This document shows positions 26,359 to 36,056 of a DNA stretch of 64,000 nt, piece after piece. The notes below the pieces were generated by a model that saw nothing but the letters and a program-made list of their open reading frames with translations, ran no database searches and was not told where the DNA came from. Numbering within the stretch: position 1 is the stretch's first letter; every line of letters begins with the position of its first letter. The position numbers and the translations under genes were made by a program. The DNA is taken from positions 206,853 to 270,852 of the forward strand of contig JBFOME010000007.1 in assembly GCA_040830705.1 (NCBI GenBank), read 5' to 3'. The DNA comes from Ruegeria_C sp040830705 (GTDB lineage: Bacteria; Pseudomonadota; Alphaproteobacteria; Rhodobacterales; Rhodobacteraceae).

Positions 26359-26595
26359 ATTTCTCAACTACCTAGCCCGTTTTTTGGCCCTTGTTAGGGC
26401 CCATCCGGATTTGATCCGGATAATATCCGCACGCTTCTGGATGAATTCGAGGCCGATACAGAGAGATCCAACGCGGAGTGCCCGACGTCAGAAACTTCCA
26501 CGAGATAGCGTAGGCGCGAAGAAAACTGTTGTTGGTGATAACATTGACAAATTAGGCTATCTGTTAGTCAAAGTATCGGGGTTTGGGAGGAGTGA

Positions 26596-27753
26596 GTGCG
26601 CTTGGGGCTGGAGAAAATGGGTGAGAAGCGGGGCGCACGCCATGTATTTTCGCTGTGCCTGCTGATCCTCATTACCGGTTGCTATGAAAAAAAGGCGGAT
26701 GACGCAAAAACCGCCGCACCGAAGGTTGTCGTGGCCCAAGCAACGACGGAAGAGGTACCGCTTTTTCTTGAATTGACCGGACGTACAGAGTCGCCCAACA
26801 CGGTGTCCGTTCGGTCGCGGGTTGATGGTCACGTTGAATCCCGCCCCTTCAAAGAAGGCACGGATATCGTCAAAGGCGATACCTTGTTCGTAATAGACCA
26901 GCGTCCTTACGCGACTGAACTCAAGCGCCTTGAGGGCGAACGAGACAAAAGTCAGGCCGGTTTCGACTTCGCAACCAGAGAGAAGGAACGATATACCGCT
27001 TTGGCGAGTGACGGAACGGTCGCGCAGGAGCAGTTAGACAGGTCAACCACCGACGCGGCCCAGGCCAAAGGCGATCTCGACAGCAGCCAGGGCGCAGTGG
27101 ATACGGCACAGGTCAACCTTGATTACGCGACGGTTTCCGCCCCAATCAATGGGCGTATCGGGCGTGTATACCAGGATGTTGGCAACGTCGTTTCAGCAAA
27201 TGAGACGGTCCTGACTGAGCTCGTCCAAATGGATCCGCTCTTCGTCTATATAAGCCCCAGCGAAACGCAGTTTCTGGAACTAGAAAAGTACAGGTCGACA
27301 AATCCAGATTTGAAAGTTGAGGTAACTCTGGTTGACGGCAGCGTGCATCCGCATGCGGGTGCACTTGATTTTTCGGCGCCGGGTATTGATCCAACGACCG
27401 GCACCATTGCGGTGCGCGCTGTGTTTCCCAACCCGAAAAAGACACTGCGCCCCGGCCAATATGCCAGGGTGAACATCCAGCTGGCAGAGCAGTCCGGCCA
27501 GATAACCGTACCCTCTGAAGCCGTTGCTCAGGATCAAGCAGGTTTCTTTGTTTTCGTGGTCGGCAAAGACGAAAAAGCCGAAATGCGCCGAGTCACTGTT
27601 GGCCGTAACTATGAAGGTCGCCGCATAATAGAGACCGGGCTCAAAAGCAGTGAAGTGGTGATTGTGCAGGGGCAACAACGCGTCCGGTCGGGCATGGCCG
27701 TGGAGGTCAAAAAGCCATCCGCCGCTTCGAGTGCTGACAAGGCTGATGGCTGA
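26596..27753 (+). CDS. RND efflux periplasmic adaptor lipoprotein
   Basis: A 385-residue membrane fusion protein of the AcrA/MexA type. The frame can start at GTG 26596 (GGGAGGAG just upstream) or ATG 26617. A lipobox ITGC near residue 29 of the longer form predicts a lipid-anchored periplasmic protein. Then come a biotinyl-lipoyl half (VRSRVDGHVESRPFKEGTDIVKGDTLFVID), a coiled-coil hairpin (about residues 105-160), the second lipoyl half (LDYATVSAPINGRIGRVYQDVGNVV), a beta-barrel and a membrane-proximal domain. The stop directly abuts the pump gene. No outer-membrane channel gene is adjacent. Confidence 0.93.
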   Translation: MRLGLEKMGEKRGARHVFSLCLLILITGCYEKKADDAKTAAPKVVVAQATTEEVPLFLELTGRTESPNTVSVRSRVDGHVESRPFKEGTDIVKGDTLFVIDQRPYATELKRLEGERDKSQAGFDFATREKERYTALASDGTVAQEQLDRSTTDAAQAKGDLDSSQGAVDTAQVNLDYATVSAPINGRIGRVYQDVGNVVSANETVLTELVQMDPLFVYISPSETQFLELEKYRSTNPDLKVEVTLVDGSVHPHAGALDFSAPGIDPTTGTIAVRAVFPNPKKTLRPGQYARVNIQLAEQSGQITVPSEAVAQDQAGFFVFVVGKDEKAEMRRVTVGRNYEGRRIIETGLKSSEVVIVQGQQRVRSGMAVEVKKPSAASSADKADG

Positions 27754-30700
27754 ATGCTGAGCCGGTTCTTCATCTTCAGGCCCGTTTTTGCGTCGGTCAT
27801 CGCACTGGTCATCGTAATCGCCGGAGTGATTTCAATTCCGCTGCTTCCCGTCGGCGAGTTCCCGGAAGTTGTGCCTCCGACAGTAGTCGTCAGCGCCACT
27901 TATACTGGCGGCAGCGCCGAAGTTGTCGAAGAGGCGGTGACCATACCGCTTGAGGAACAGATCAACGGTGTCGAGGGCATGGTTTACATGGCCTCTACCA
28001 GCTCGAATGACGGCACGTCGAACATTACAGTCACATTCGAAGAAGGTTACGACCTCAGTATCGCAGCCGTGGATACTCAGAACAGAGTATCTACGGCGAT
28101 GGCGCAACTTCCTGACGAAGTTGTTGCGTCAGGCGTGACAGTGACAAAGGAGTCAGTTGACCTGACTATGGGTGTCAACCTTATTTCACCCAACGGCCAG
28201 TTCGACGAGCTCTTCATTTCAAACTACGCCGACATACACATCACCGATCGCCTCAAGCGTATTCCGGGTGTTGGTACGGTTATGGTTTGGGGTGAACGGG
28301 TATATGCAATGCGCATCTGGCTTGATCCCGAAAAAATGGCAAGCCTCGGCCTAACCACCTCTGACGTGTATGACGCGATCACGGAACAAAACCAGCAGGT
28401 CGCCGCCGGTGCACTGGGCGCGCCACCGAATGGCAACAGCCAGAAATTCCAGTTGACGCTAACTGCAAAGGGAAGACTCCAAAGCAAGGAGGAATTCGAA
28501 AACATAGTTCTGGGCATTGGCGATGATAGCGCCGTCATAAGGCTAAAAGATGTGGCGCGCGTGGAACTGGGCGCTGAAGATTATTCGTTCAGTTCAACGC
28601 TTGATAGCAGCCCGACGGTGGGCCTTGGCGTCATGCAGCTTCCTGGTGCGAACGCCTTGCAACTGGCGTCGCAGGTTCGCGAAACCATGGCGGAGCTGTC
28701 TGAAGACTTCCCCGAGGGTCTTGAATATACGGTCATCTACGACACGACAAATTTCGATCGCGAAGCAATTCGGGATGTTCTGTTCACACTTGGGCAGGCA
28801 ATCCTGCTTGTGGTTTTTGTCATTGTTATCTTCCTGCCCAATCTAAGGGCGGCGCTTATTCCGGTGATTACAATTCCGGTCTGTCTGATCGGCACATTCG
28901 CATTGATGCTGGCTCTTGGCTTTTCCATAAATCTGCTAACGTTGTTCGGTCTCGTACTGGCGGTGGGTCTGGTTGTCGACGATGCTATTGTCGTGGTCGA
29001 GAACGTATCGAGGCACATCGAGAACGGCGAGACGGATCCAAGAGAAGCGGCCCGTCGTGCAATGGACGAAGTCTCCAGCCCAATTGTGGCCACCTCGCTG
29101 GTTCTGATGGCGGTCTTCATTCCCGTTGCCTTGATGCCCGGGCTGACAGGAAAGTTGTACCAGCAATTCGCCCTGACGATTGCGTCAGCCGTCGCCATTT
29201 CAGCGATCAACGCCTTGACGCTCAGCCCAGCACTATGTGGTTTGTTGTTGGGCGGAGCGCGACCAAAAGCCAAGATAATCCAGAAATTCGACGCCGGTTT
29301 CGCCTGGTTCACGCGGCGCTATGAGGCGGTGGTCGGCTGGTTCATTCGGGTCTGGCAGCCTGTGGCGCTGGGTTTTGCGGCTTTATTGGCGGGAACTGTC
29401 TACATGTTTACCGTGGTGCCGGTGGGTTTTATCCCCAACGAAGATCAGGGCTATTTCATCATCAGTCTGGAAACACCGGAAGGCACAGCGCTGGGTCAGA
29501 CGCAAAAGGTCGTCGATGAGGCCTACGAGATTCTGCATGACCTGCCGGGCGTCAAAGGCGTAATTACATTCTCCGGCTTCAGCATTTTGACGAACACGTC
29601 GGCCCCAAACCAGGGCAACCTGTTCGCAGTTCTGGAATCCTGGGACAAAAGGAAAGGGTCCGGTGAGAGCGTAGCAGCACTCATGGCCAAAGCGCAGGCG
29701 CAATTCGATGAAATTCCGGGCGGTGTCCTTACTACGTTCAATCCACCGCCCATTTTTGGCCTTTCCCCGACGGGTGGGTTCCAATTCGAACTGCAGGACA
29801 CAACGGGTGGCTCGCTTCAGGACCTTGAACAGGTAACGCGGGAAATGGTTACGGCTGGAAACGCCCAGCCTGAGCTATCTGGCCTTTACAGCCCATTTTC
29901 CGCGAGCACTCCGCAACTTCACATCGAGCTAGACCGGACCAAGGCTCTGACCGAAGGCATTTCGATTAGCGATGTATTTGATGCTCTGCAGACGTTCTTA
30001 GGCGGCGTGTACGTCAACGATTTCAACGTCTATGGCAGAGTGTACAAAGTCTATCTGCAAGCCGATGTGGATGCCCGGCAAGCCGAAGAAGATATTGGCC
30101 GACTTTACGTCCGCAACGACAAAGGCAGCATGGTTCCGTTAAGTGCATTGGTGACACTGCAGCCTCAGATCGGCGCGCGTACCATCAATCACTACAACCT
30201 GTTCCGTTCGACCAGCATCAGTGGTGCCGCAGGCGAGGGACACAGCTCGAGCCAGGCGATCACAGCCATGAACACCTTGGCGAAACAAACGCTGCCAAGG
30301 GGTTTTACCTTTGAGTGGACCGGCAATGCGTATCAGGAAATCAAGGCCGGGAACGTCGCTCCGATCCTATTTGCATTGGCAGTTATCTTTGCCTTCCTGT
30401 TTCTGGCTGCCCAATATGAGAGTTTCGTGATGCCTCTGATGGTATTGCTGGCGGTTCCACTCGCGATATTCGGGGCCTTGGTTGCGCAGTGGCTGCGCGG
30501 CTACGACAACAACATCTATTGCCAGATCGGATTGGTCATGTTGATCGGGCTCGCAAGCAAGGGAGCTATCCTGATCATCGAGTTTGCGCGACGTCGACGC
30601 CAGGAAGGTCTTTCGGTCGAGGAATCGGCTATGGAAGCAGCGCGCATCCGAATAAGGCCGCTGCTGATGACTGCGTTCGCTTTCATCTTGGGCGTTGTGC

Positions 30701-30873
30701 CACTGGTGATAGCCAGTGGTGCCGGATCTGCAGCTCGAAGGTCCCTTGGAACGGCTGTCTTTGGCGGGATGATCGTCGCTACTGTGCTTAGCCTCGTGCT
30801 GGTACCGGTTTTGTACGTAGTGATCGAGCGGCTGCGAGAGCGCCTAACAAGTCGTCGGGCGGTCTCCAACTAA
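27754..30873 (+). CDS. RND multidrug efflux pump (AcrB/HAE1-type permease)
   Basis: A 1039-residue inner-membrane proton/drug antiporter, the usual HAE1 length. It has twelve predicted membrane helices with two large periplasmic loops. The TM4 proton-relay pair is present as GLVVDDAIVVVEN (about residue 405). Pump-family hallmarks include FIPNEDQGYFIISLETPEGTAL and the N-terminal FFIFRPVFASVIALVIVIAG. It works as a trimer with the adaptor encoded immediately upstream and a TolC-like channel from elsewhere. Substrates cannot be inferred. Codon choice looks less GC-biased than in the surrounding housekeeping genes. Confidence 0.95.
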   Translation: MLSRFFIFRPVFASVIALVIVIAGVISIPLLPVGEFPEVVPPTVVVSATYTGGSAEVVEEAVTIPLEEQINGVEGMVYMASTSSNDGTSNITVTFEEGYDLSIAAVDTQNRVSTAMAQLPDEVVASGVTVTKESVDLTMGVNLISPNGQFDELFISNYADIHITDRLKRIPGVGTVMVWGERVYAMRIWLDPEKMASLGLTTSDVYDAITEQNQQVAAGALGAPPNGNSQKFQLTLTAKGRLQSKEEFENIVLGIGDDSAVIRLKDVARVELGAEDYSFSSTLDSSPTVGLGVMQLPGANALQLASQVRETMAELSEDFPEGLEYTVIYDTTNFDREAIRDVLFTLGQAILLVVFVIVIFLPNLRAALIPVITIPVCLIGTFALMLALGFSINLLTLFGLVLAVGLVVDDAIVVVENVSRHIENGETDPREAARRAMDEVSSPIVATSLVLMAVFIPVALMPGLTGKLYQQFALTIASAVAISAINALTLSPALCGLLLGGARPKAKIIQKFDAGFAWFTRRYEAVVGWFIRVWQPVALGFAALLAGTVYMFTVVPVGFIPNEDQGYFIISLETPEGTALGQTQKVVDEAYEILHDLPGVKGVITFSGFSILTNTSAPNQGNLFAVLESWDKRKGSGESVAALMAKAQAQFDEIPGGVLTTFNPPPIFGLSPTGGFQFELQDTTGGSLQDLEQVTREMVTAGNAQPELSGLYSPFSASTPQLHIELDRTKALTEGISISDVFDALQTFLGGVYVNDFNVYGRVYKVYLQADVDARQAEEDIGRLYVRNDKGSMVPLSALVTLQPQIGARTINHYNLFRSTSISGAAGEGHSSSQAITAMNTLAKQTLPRGFTFEWTGNAYQEIKAGNVAPILFALAVIFAFLFLAAQYESFVMPLMVLLAVPLAIFGALVAQWLRGYDNNIYCQIGLVMLIGLASKGAILIIEFARRRRQEGLSVEESAMEAARIRIRPLLMTAFAFILGVVPLVIASGAGSAARRSLGTAVFGGMIVATVLSLVLVPVLYVVIERLRERLTSRRAVSN

Positions 30874-30922
30874 GAGCCGCAAAGTCGGGCGACTAGCGGA
30901 CGGCGGCTGCTGGACGATCTCA

Positions 30923-32077
30923 CTACCCAGCGTTTAGCGCATGAACAACGCCGCGCAGTTCGGCCAACCCGCGCAGTCGGCCAATCAGAGGATAGCCAGG
31001 ATGGGTGGCTCGCTCCGCATCGTCGAGTAGTTCGTGACCATGATCCGGGCGGTATGGAATTTGTGTCGCTTGCGCTGTCTCGGCCTCAAGCAAGGCTTTG
31101 GTCAAGGCGACCATATCAGTATCGCCGTCCAGATGCGCAGCCTCTTCAAATGAGCCGTCAGGGAATTTTCGGACATTGCGCATATGCGCGAAGTGGATAC
31201 GATCCTTGAACTTGTGCGCGATGGAGGGCACGTCGTTGGCCGGGTTTGCTCCGAGTGAACCCGAGCAAAGCGTCAACCCGTTGGCTGGCGACTCTACCGC
31301 CCCTAGTATCCATTCGATATCCTGAGCGTTCGAGACAATGCGTGGAAGGCCAAGAATATCCCGAGGCGGATCATCCGGATGTACGCCCATCTTGATGCCC
31401 AACTCTTCGGCAGTGGGGATAACCTCTTGCAGGAAATGCTTGTAGTTGGCCCGCAAATCGTCGTGGCTGATCCCGTCATAGAGCGCAATACTCTCACGCA
31501 GACTATCCACATCGTAGCGATCGTAGGCACCGGGAAGCCCTGCCATAATCGCGTTTAGCAAACCGTCCTGGTCAGACTGGCTCGCCTGCGCCGCCCATTC
31601 TGCAGCACGTACCTGAACTTCGGCAGAGTAGTCCGCGGCGGCGTTGGCGCGCCCCAGCATGTGGACTTCGAAGGCGCACATGCGAACAGCGTCAAAACGC
31701 AGGCAAGTGCCACCGCCCAGCACGGGAGTTGTCAGGTCGGTGCGGGTCCAGTCCAAGAGCGGCATGAAGTTGTAACAAATGATCTTGAGCCCCTCGGCGG
31801 CAAGATTGGCCATCGACTGCCGATAGTTCGAGAACAACGATGACAGATCACCTTCGCCGCGCTTGATCCGCTCGTGAATGGGCAGGCTTTCTACGACTTG
31901 CCAAGTCAAGCCAGCGGCGTCGATTTCGGCCTTGCGAGCAGCGATGGCTTCGCGGCTCCATACCTCGCCATAGGGGACCTCGTGCAGCGCAGTAACGATA
32001 CCCTGCGCCCCGGTCTGCCGAATCTCGGCCAGCGAAATCTTGTCATACGGGCCATACCACCGCCAGGTCTCGATCAT
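30923..32077 (-). CDS. uxuA: D-mannonate dehydratase
   Basis: A 384-residue TIM-barrel lyase that dehydrates D-mannonate to 2-keto-3-deoxy-D-gluconate. Recognisable blocks: TWRWYGPYDKISLAEIRQTGAQGIVTALHEVPYGEVW at the start (cited in part; residues 4-40), FMPLLDWTRTDL, KMGVHPDDPP, and IHFAHMRNVRKFPDGSFEE with the metal-binding His/Cys-type residues. Its start overlaps the uxuB stop by four bases. It is the last gene of the hexuronate run and converges on the RND pump gene. It needs Fe2+ or Mn2+, as known for the family. Confidence 0.95.
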   Translation of the reverse strand: MIETWRWYGPYDKISLAEIRQTGAQGIVTALHEVPYGEVWSREAIAARKAEIDAAGLTWQVVESLPIHERIKRGEGDLSSLFSNYRQSMANLAAEGLKIICYNFMPLLDWTRTDLTTPVLGGGTCLRFDAVRMCAFEVHMLGRANAAADYSAEVQVRAAEWAAQASQSDQDGLLNAIMAGLPGAYDRYDVDSLRESIALYDGISHDDLRANYKHFLQEVIPTAEELGIKMGVHPDDPPRDILGLPRIVSNAQDIEWILGAVESPANGLTLCSGSLGANPANDVPSIAHKFKDRIHFAHMRNVRKFPDGSFEEAAHLDGDTDMVALTKALLEAETAQATQIPYRPDHGHELLDDAERATHPGYPLIGRLRGLAELRGVVHALNAG

Positions 32078-33462
32078 TGTGCCGTCCTTTCCACCATGCC
32101 ACGCGCGCCCTCGGCCAACAGAGATTTGTAGACCTCGGTAAGTGGTCCCTTTATCCGGTCCGCCAAGATCGGGTCAAAGATCACCTCGACCGACAGTAGC
32201 GCTGCGACCCGTGCCTCGGGCGTACTCGCCGCGCGGAACTGATCCTGTAGATGATCAACCAGCGGGTCGCGCACATCTATGGGATTTCCCGCTTCGTCGG
32301 TGCCGGAAACATACCGCATCCATCCCGCAACTGTGAGTAAGAGCCCGGCAGTGTTCTCGCCCCTGTCCAGTTGATCCTGTAACGTACCCAGGATTCTCTG
32401 CGGCAGTTTCTGGCTGCCATCCATCGCTATTTGCCAGGTCCGGTGCTTGAGGCCGGGGTTGGCAAAGCGGGTCAGCAGGGCCTCGGCATATTCTGCAAGG
32501 TCGGCGCCTTCGGGCTGTGAGAGTGTCGGAATGATTTCATTCCGCCAAAGATGGCGCAGAAAGCGGGGAAAGGCCGTGTCGGTCATTGCTTCCGCTACCG
32601 TCTCATGCCCGGCGAGGTAGCCCAAATAGGCAATTGCTGAATGCGTCCCATTGAGCATCCGCAGTTTCATCTCTTCGAAGGGCGCCACGTCCTGTACCAG
32701 TTGAACGCCGACGTTTTCCAGCGCCGGGCGAGGGCCAGCGAAGGCATCCTCAATCACCCATTGGCGAAAGGGTTCATGCAAGACCAGTCCGGGATCGTGG
32801 CTGGGGTGGGCAGCAATGTCATCTGCGGTTGTAGCGGGCACAATCCGATCGACCATTGTGTTAGGGAATGTCACGTTTGCGGCTATCCAGTCACGTATAT
32901 CTGTGTCTACCTCGGCCGCAAGATCAAGCAGGATGCCCCGCAACAGGCTCCCGTTTCCCGGCAGGTTGTCGCAGCTCAAGATTGTCGGGGCAGACGCCCC
33001 GGCAGCATGGCGCATCTGCAGGGCCCGCAAGATATAACCGGGCGCAGTGCGGGGTAAGGGCTCGTTCAAATCGCGCACTATTTCAGGATGCGCCCGGTTC
33101 AGCCGCCCGGTGGCCGGATCGTGGCAGTAGCCTTTTTCGGTGACGGTCAAACTGATGATCTGCGTCGCCGGATCCGCCATATGGCTTAGTACCGCTGCGG
33201 GGTCGTCGGGGGCCACGAGCACGTCTCGTAGCGCGTTGATCGTTCTAATTGATCTTCCCTCTGGTCCCATTTCGACACAGGGGTAGCGGAATGATTGCGG
33301 CGCAAGTGCGTCGCGCACGCTGGCGCTGCGAAGGCTCACGCCAATAACACCCCAATCGCCGCCGCTATCTGCCATTGCGTCTTCAAGCCACGGCAGGCCG
33401 AATGCGCGAAAGAATGCTCCGATGCCCAGATGCACGATCCCTGGATTTGGACGTGTCGTCAT
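32074..33462 (-). CDS. uxuB: D-mannonate oxidoreductase (mannitol dehydrogenase family)
   Basis: A 462-residue long-chain polyol dehydrogenase. N-terminal HLGIGAFFRAFGLPWLEDAM is the NAD-binding block; the catalytic lysine lies in PFEEMKLRMLNGTHSAIAYLGYLAG (residues around 265-290), which is the family signature. Given uxuA and uxaC on both sides, it most likely reduces D-fructuronate to D-mannonate rather than acting on mannitol or tagaturonate. ATGA overlaps link it to both neighbours, so the three enzymes should be made in step. Confidence 0.92.
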   Translation of the reverse strand: MTTRPNPGIVHLGIGAFFRAFGLPWLEDAMADSGGDWGVIGVSLRSASVRDALAPQSFRYPCVEMGPEGRSIRTINALRDVLVAPDDPAAVLSHMADPATQIISLTVTEKGYCHDPATGRLNRAHPEIVRDLNEPLPRTAPGYILRALQMRHAAGASAPTILSCDNLPGNGSLLRGILLDLAAEVDTDIRDWIAANVTFPNTMVDRIVPATTADDIAAHPSHDPGLVLHEPFRQWVIEDAFAGPRPALENVGVQLVQDVAPFEEMKLRMLNGTHSAIAYLGYLAGHETVAEAMTDTAFPRFLRHLWRNEIIPTLSQPEGADLAEYAEALLTRFANPGLKHRTWQIAMDGSQKLPQRILGTLQDQLDRGENTAGLLLTVAGWMRYVSGTDEAGNPIDVRDPLVDHLQDQFRAASTPEARVAALLSVEVIFDPILADRIKGPLTEVYKSLLAEGARGMVERTAQ

Positions 33463-34865
33463 AATTGGTAGGCCTTCTTTGCCAAAGTGTAGGCGAGGTC
33501 CACTGCAAGCTCATGAGCGTCCGCCTCGGTCAATCGTCCGCTGCACACCAGATCCGCTAGATAAGCGCAATCCACGCGTCGGGCCACATCGTGCCGCGCG
33601 GGGATCGAGCAGAAGGCACGCGTGTCGTCGTTGAAGCCCACGGTGTTGTAGAATCCTGCCGTTTCGGTCACGGCCTCGCGATATCTGCGCATACCCTCGG
33701 GGCTGTCAAAGAACCACCAAGCCGGGCCCAGCTTCAGCGCCGGATAGGCCCCAGCGAGCGGTGCCAGTTCGCGGGTATAGGTCGTCTCGTCGAGGGTAAA
33801 CAGGATCAGCGTCAAACGGGGGTCCGTGCCGAAGGCCTCAAGCAGTGGGTGCAGCCCCCCAACCCAATCCACCGCGACCGGGATGTCAAAACCCCTATCC
33901 GGTCCGAACCGTCGCGCAACGGTGCTGGAGTGACCACGCCAGGATCCTGCGTGCAACTGCATCACCAACCCGTCGTCCAGGCTCATTCGGGCCATTTCGG
34001 TCAGCATCTGTGCGCGGAACAAGGCTGCATCCTCCGGCGATGCCGCGCCGCCGCGTACGCGGTCGAACAGGGCCGTGGCCTCAGACGGTGTCAGGTTGGC
34101 GGTTTGGGGCGTGTCGGATCCGTGATCGGTCGCTGTGGCGCCTAGCGCCTTGAAGTCTGCGCGGCGTTTCCGATGGGCCGTCAGATAACCTTGCCAGGTC
34201 TGCGTGTCCTCGCCTGTCAATTCGCCAAAGGCGGTCAGGTTCTGCGCAAACTCAGCGGCATCCGGGTCGATGACGGCATCGGGGCGATAGGTGGGCACCA
34301 CTCTGCCGTTCCACCCGGACTGCACGAGGGTCTTGTGCTGATCCAACGGATCAAGCGCGCTATCGGTTGTGGCTAGTACCTCAACACCGAATTGCTCATA
34401 CAGGGCGCGCGGGCGATATGCGGGCTGTGCCAAGGCCCCGGCTACCTGATCATAAACCGCGTCTGCGGTGTACGGTGTCAGCTCTGCCTCGACCCCAAAT
34501 ACATTGGCGAGCGCGTGGTCGATCCACATCCGCGAGGGCGTCGCACGGAACAGATGGTAATGCGCCGCAAAGGTCCGCCAGATGCGGCGGGGGTCAGTGT
34601 CATATTGGCTGCCATCCTGCGGCGCCACCCCCAGATCCTCATAACGCACTCCCTGAGAGAACAGCATCCGCAGCACGTAATGATCCGGTGTCACAATCAA
34701 CGCAGCCGGGTCGGTAAAGGGGGTATTGCTGGCAAACCATGCCGGATCAGTGTGGCCATGAGGGCTGATGATCGGCAGGGCCTTGACCTCATTGTAAAGG
34801 GCCCGAGCGAGATCGCGTGCGCGCGCCTCAGTTGGAAACAATCGATCCGGGTCAAGCTGTGGCAT
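33459..34865 (-). CDS. uxaC: glucuronate (uronate) isomerase
   Basis: A 468-residue amidohydrolase-fold isomerase that turns D-glucuronate into D-fructuronate, or D-galacturonate into D-tagaturonate. Evidence: ISPHGHTDPAWFASNTPF (metal His pair, residues 34-52), LHAGSWRGHS, and the C-terminal TVGFNDDTRAFCSIPARHDVARR block specific to uronate isomerases. GGATAGGA lies about ten bases before the start. It opens the enzymatic half of the locus, with a 327-base gap between it and the kinase gene upstream. Confidence 0.95.
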   Translation of the reverse strand: MPQLDPDRLFPTEARARDLARALYNEVKALPIISPHGHTDPAWFASNTPFTDPAALIVTPDHYVLRMLFSQGVRYEDLGVAPQDGSQYDTDPRRIWRTFAAHYHLFRATPSRMWIDHALANVFGVEAELTPYTADAVYDQVAGALAQPAYRPRALYEQFGVEVLATTDSALDPLDQHKTLVQSGWNGRVVPTYRPDAVIDPDAAEFAQNLTAFGELTGEDTQTWQGYLTAHRKRRADFKALGATATDHGSDTPQTANLTPSEATALFDRVRGGAASPEDAALFRAQMLTEMARMSLDDGLVMQLHAGSWRGHSSTVARRFGPDRGFDIPVAVDWVGGLHPLLEAFGTDPRLTLILFTLDETTYTRELAPLAGAYPALKLGPAWWFFDSPEGMRRYREAVTETAGFYNTVGFNDDTRAFCSIPARHDVARRVDCAYLADLVCSGRLTEADAHELAVDLAYTLAKKAYQL

Positions 34866-34876
34866 CGCAGTCTATC

Positions 34877-35071
34877 CTATCCAAAAGCCCAGTTCGGCAA
34901 GAAAAACACCAAAACTAGAAAATACAACAGCACAAGGCGCGGTGTCAGGGTGGCGGCCTGAAACGGATGCGGGTCGCGTAAGTGGTCTTCAGTCGGTGTG
35001 CCGAGGCTGTATACCCAGGCCAACGCCCCACCCGCAGGCTGCGTCAACGAACCAAGGGAGCCAATCGTCAT
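34877..35071 (-). CDS. possible small membrane protein upstream of uxaC
   Basis: A 64-codon frame from ATG 35071 to a stop 11 bases before uxaC. The encoded peptide is soluble for 40 residues and then has one hydrophobic helix (LTPRLVLLYFLVLVFF). Third-position GC is moderately high, as in real genes here, and the position would couple it to uxaC. There is no clear ribosome site and I do not recognise the sequence, so it may be a chance frame or the remnant of a carrier. The rest of the 34866-35192 gap shows nothing I can support. Confidence 0.3.
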   Translation of the reverse strand: MTIGSLGSLTQPAGGALAWVYSLGTPTEDHLRDPHPFQAATLTPRLVLLYFLVLVFFLPNWAFG

Positions 35072-35192
35072 AATCGAGATACCTTCGGCATCATCCTAGG
35101 ACACCTTCAGAAAAGCAGTGGTAAGGCCGAAAACGCCCCTCACATAGACACTCGGCATTTATGTCGGAAGGCCCAGCCATAGCCAGCGCATC

Positions 35193-36056
35193 CTATTGGT
35201 CAACCCGCAAAGACCCCGCGCGCAATGGACCGGCCTTCTGAACACTCTGGCCAGCGGCTGCGCTCGCACTCCGAATTGCGTCGGTGGCCGCGAGCCCCTC
35301 CCCGAGACCCAAAGCAAATGCGCCATGCCAAACGTCTCCCGCGCCCAATGTGTTTTTTGCGACAACGGGCAGAACCGGGCTTTCTTCCAGCCGCACTCCA
35401 TCGTGATAAAGAACCGAGCGCGGGCCACGCGTGACGCAGGTCCAGATTTGCAGGCGCTGTGCCGCAACTGTCAGACCGTCCGCGCCCGGATCACCGGTGA
35501 AGTCTTGAAGCCCTTGTTCAGAAAACGCCACGTGGGAGGCCAGCGGCAAGAGGTCTTCCACCCCGGCCAACGGTGCCTCGGCATCGATCACGGCGGGTTT
35601 GCCCGCGGCGCGCGCTGCGGGCAGCAGCTCGGCAGCGGCGGCGCGCCAGCGGGTGTCGACCAGAACCGCGTCGAAACCCAGATCCCGCAGTGGCGGGTCC
35701 AAAAACAGGCGGTCATCGCGAAAATTGGTGATGGTGCGTTCGCCCGAAGCGCTCACAAGAACCGCCGAATGGGCCGAGGCAATTCCCGGCACGGTGATCA
35801 GCAGTGAATCGTCGACGCCCAGCCGCGCAAGCTCTTGCCGAACGAACTGTCCAAACACGTCGTCGCCGATTGCGCCGGCCAGAATGGCGTGACCCCCGAG
35901 CGCGGTGATGGCGACTGCGGCGTTCAAGGCGCCGCCCCCGGCGAACATCTGCGCCTGGTGCGCGCGCCGCTTTTCGCCCTCAACCAGCGGGCCGTCGACA
36001 AAATACAGCACGTCTACCGTCACCAGTCCTGCGCAAATGATTGTTGTGCGGCTCAT
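35193..36056 (-). CDS. PfkB-family sugar kinase, probable 2-keto-3-deoxygluconate kinase
   Basis: A 287-residue ribokinase-like enzyme; start at ATG 36056 (MSRTTIICAGLVTVD), in a four-base overlap with the TRAP gene. The N-terminal PfkB signature is FAGGGALNAAVAITALGG and the C-terminal ATP site is NTLGAGDVWHGAF, carrying the catalytic Asp of GAGD. The usual Asp before Thr in DTxGAGD is Asn here, a tolerated change. From its place between TRAP and uronate genes I infer that it phosphorylates 2-keto-3-deoxygluconate; other sugars are possible. Confidence 0.83.
   Translation of the reverse strand: MSRTTIICAGLVTVDVLYFVDGPLVEGEKRRAHQAQMFAGGGALNAAVAITALGGHAILAGAIGDDVFGQFVRQELARLGVDDSLLITVPGIASAHSAVLVSASGERTITNFRDDRLFLDPPLRDLGFDAVLVDTRWRAAAAELLPAARAAGKPAVIDAEAPLAGVEDLLPLASHVAFSEQGLQDFTGDPGADGLTVAAQRLQIWTCVTRGPRSVLYHDGVRLEESPVLPVVAKNTLGAGDVWHGAFALGLGEGLAATDAIRSASAAAGQSVQKAGPLRAGSLRVDQ

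Noticed and set aside
26544..26572. TTGACA at 26544 as promoter of the RND genes
   Set aside because: The -35 is perfect but no acceptable -10 lies at 16-18 bases; too weak to list.
26207..26665. 152-codon frame running through tRNA-Pro
   Set aside because: It covers a complete tRNA gene and the translation has no family character.
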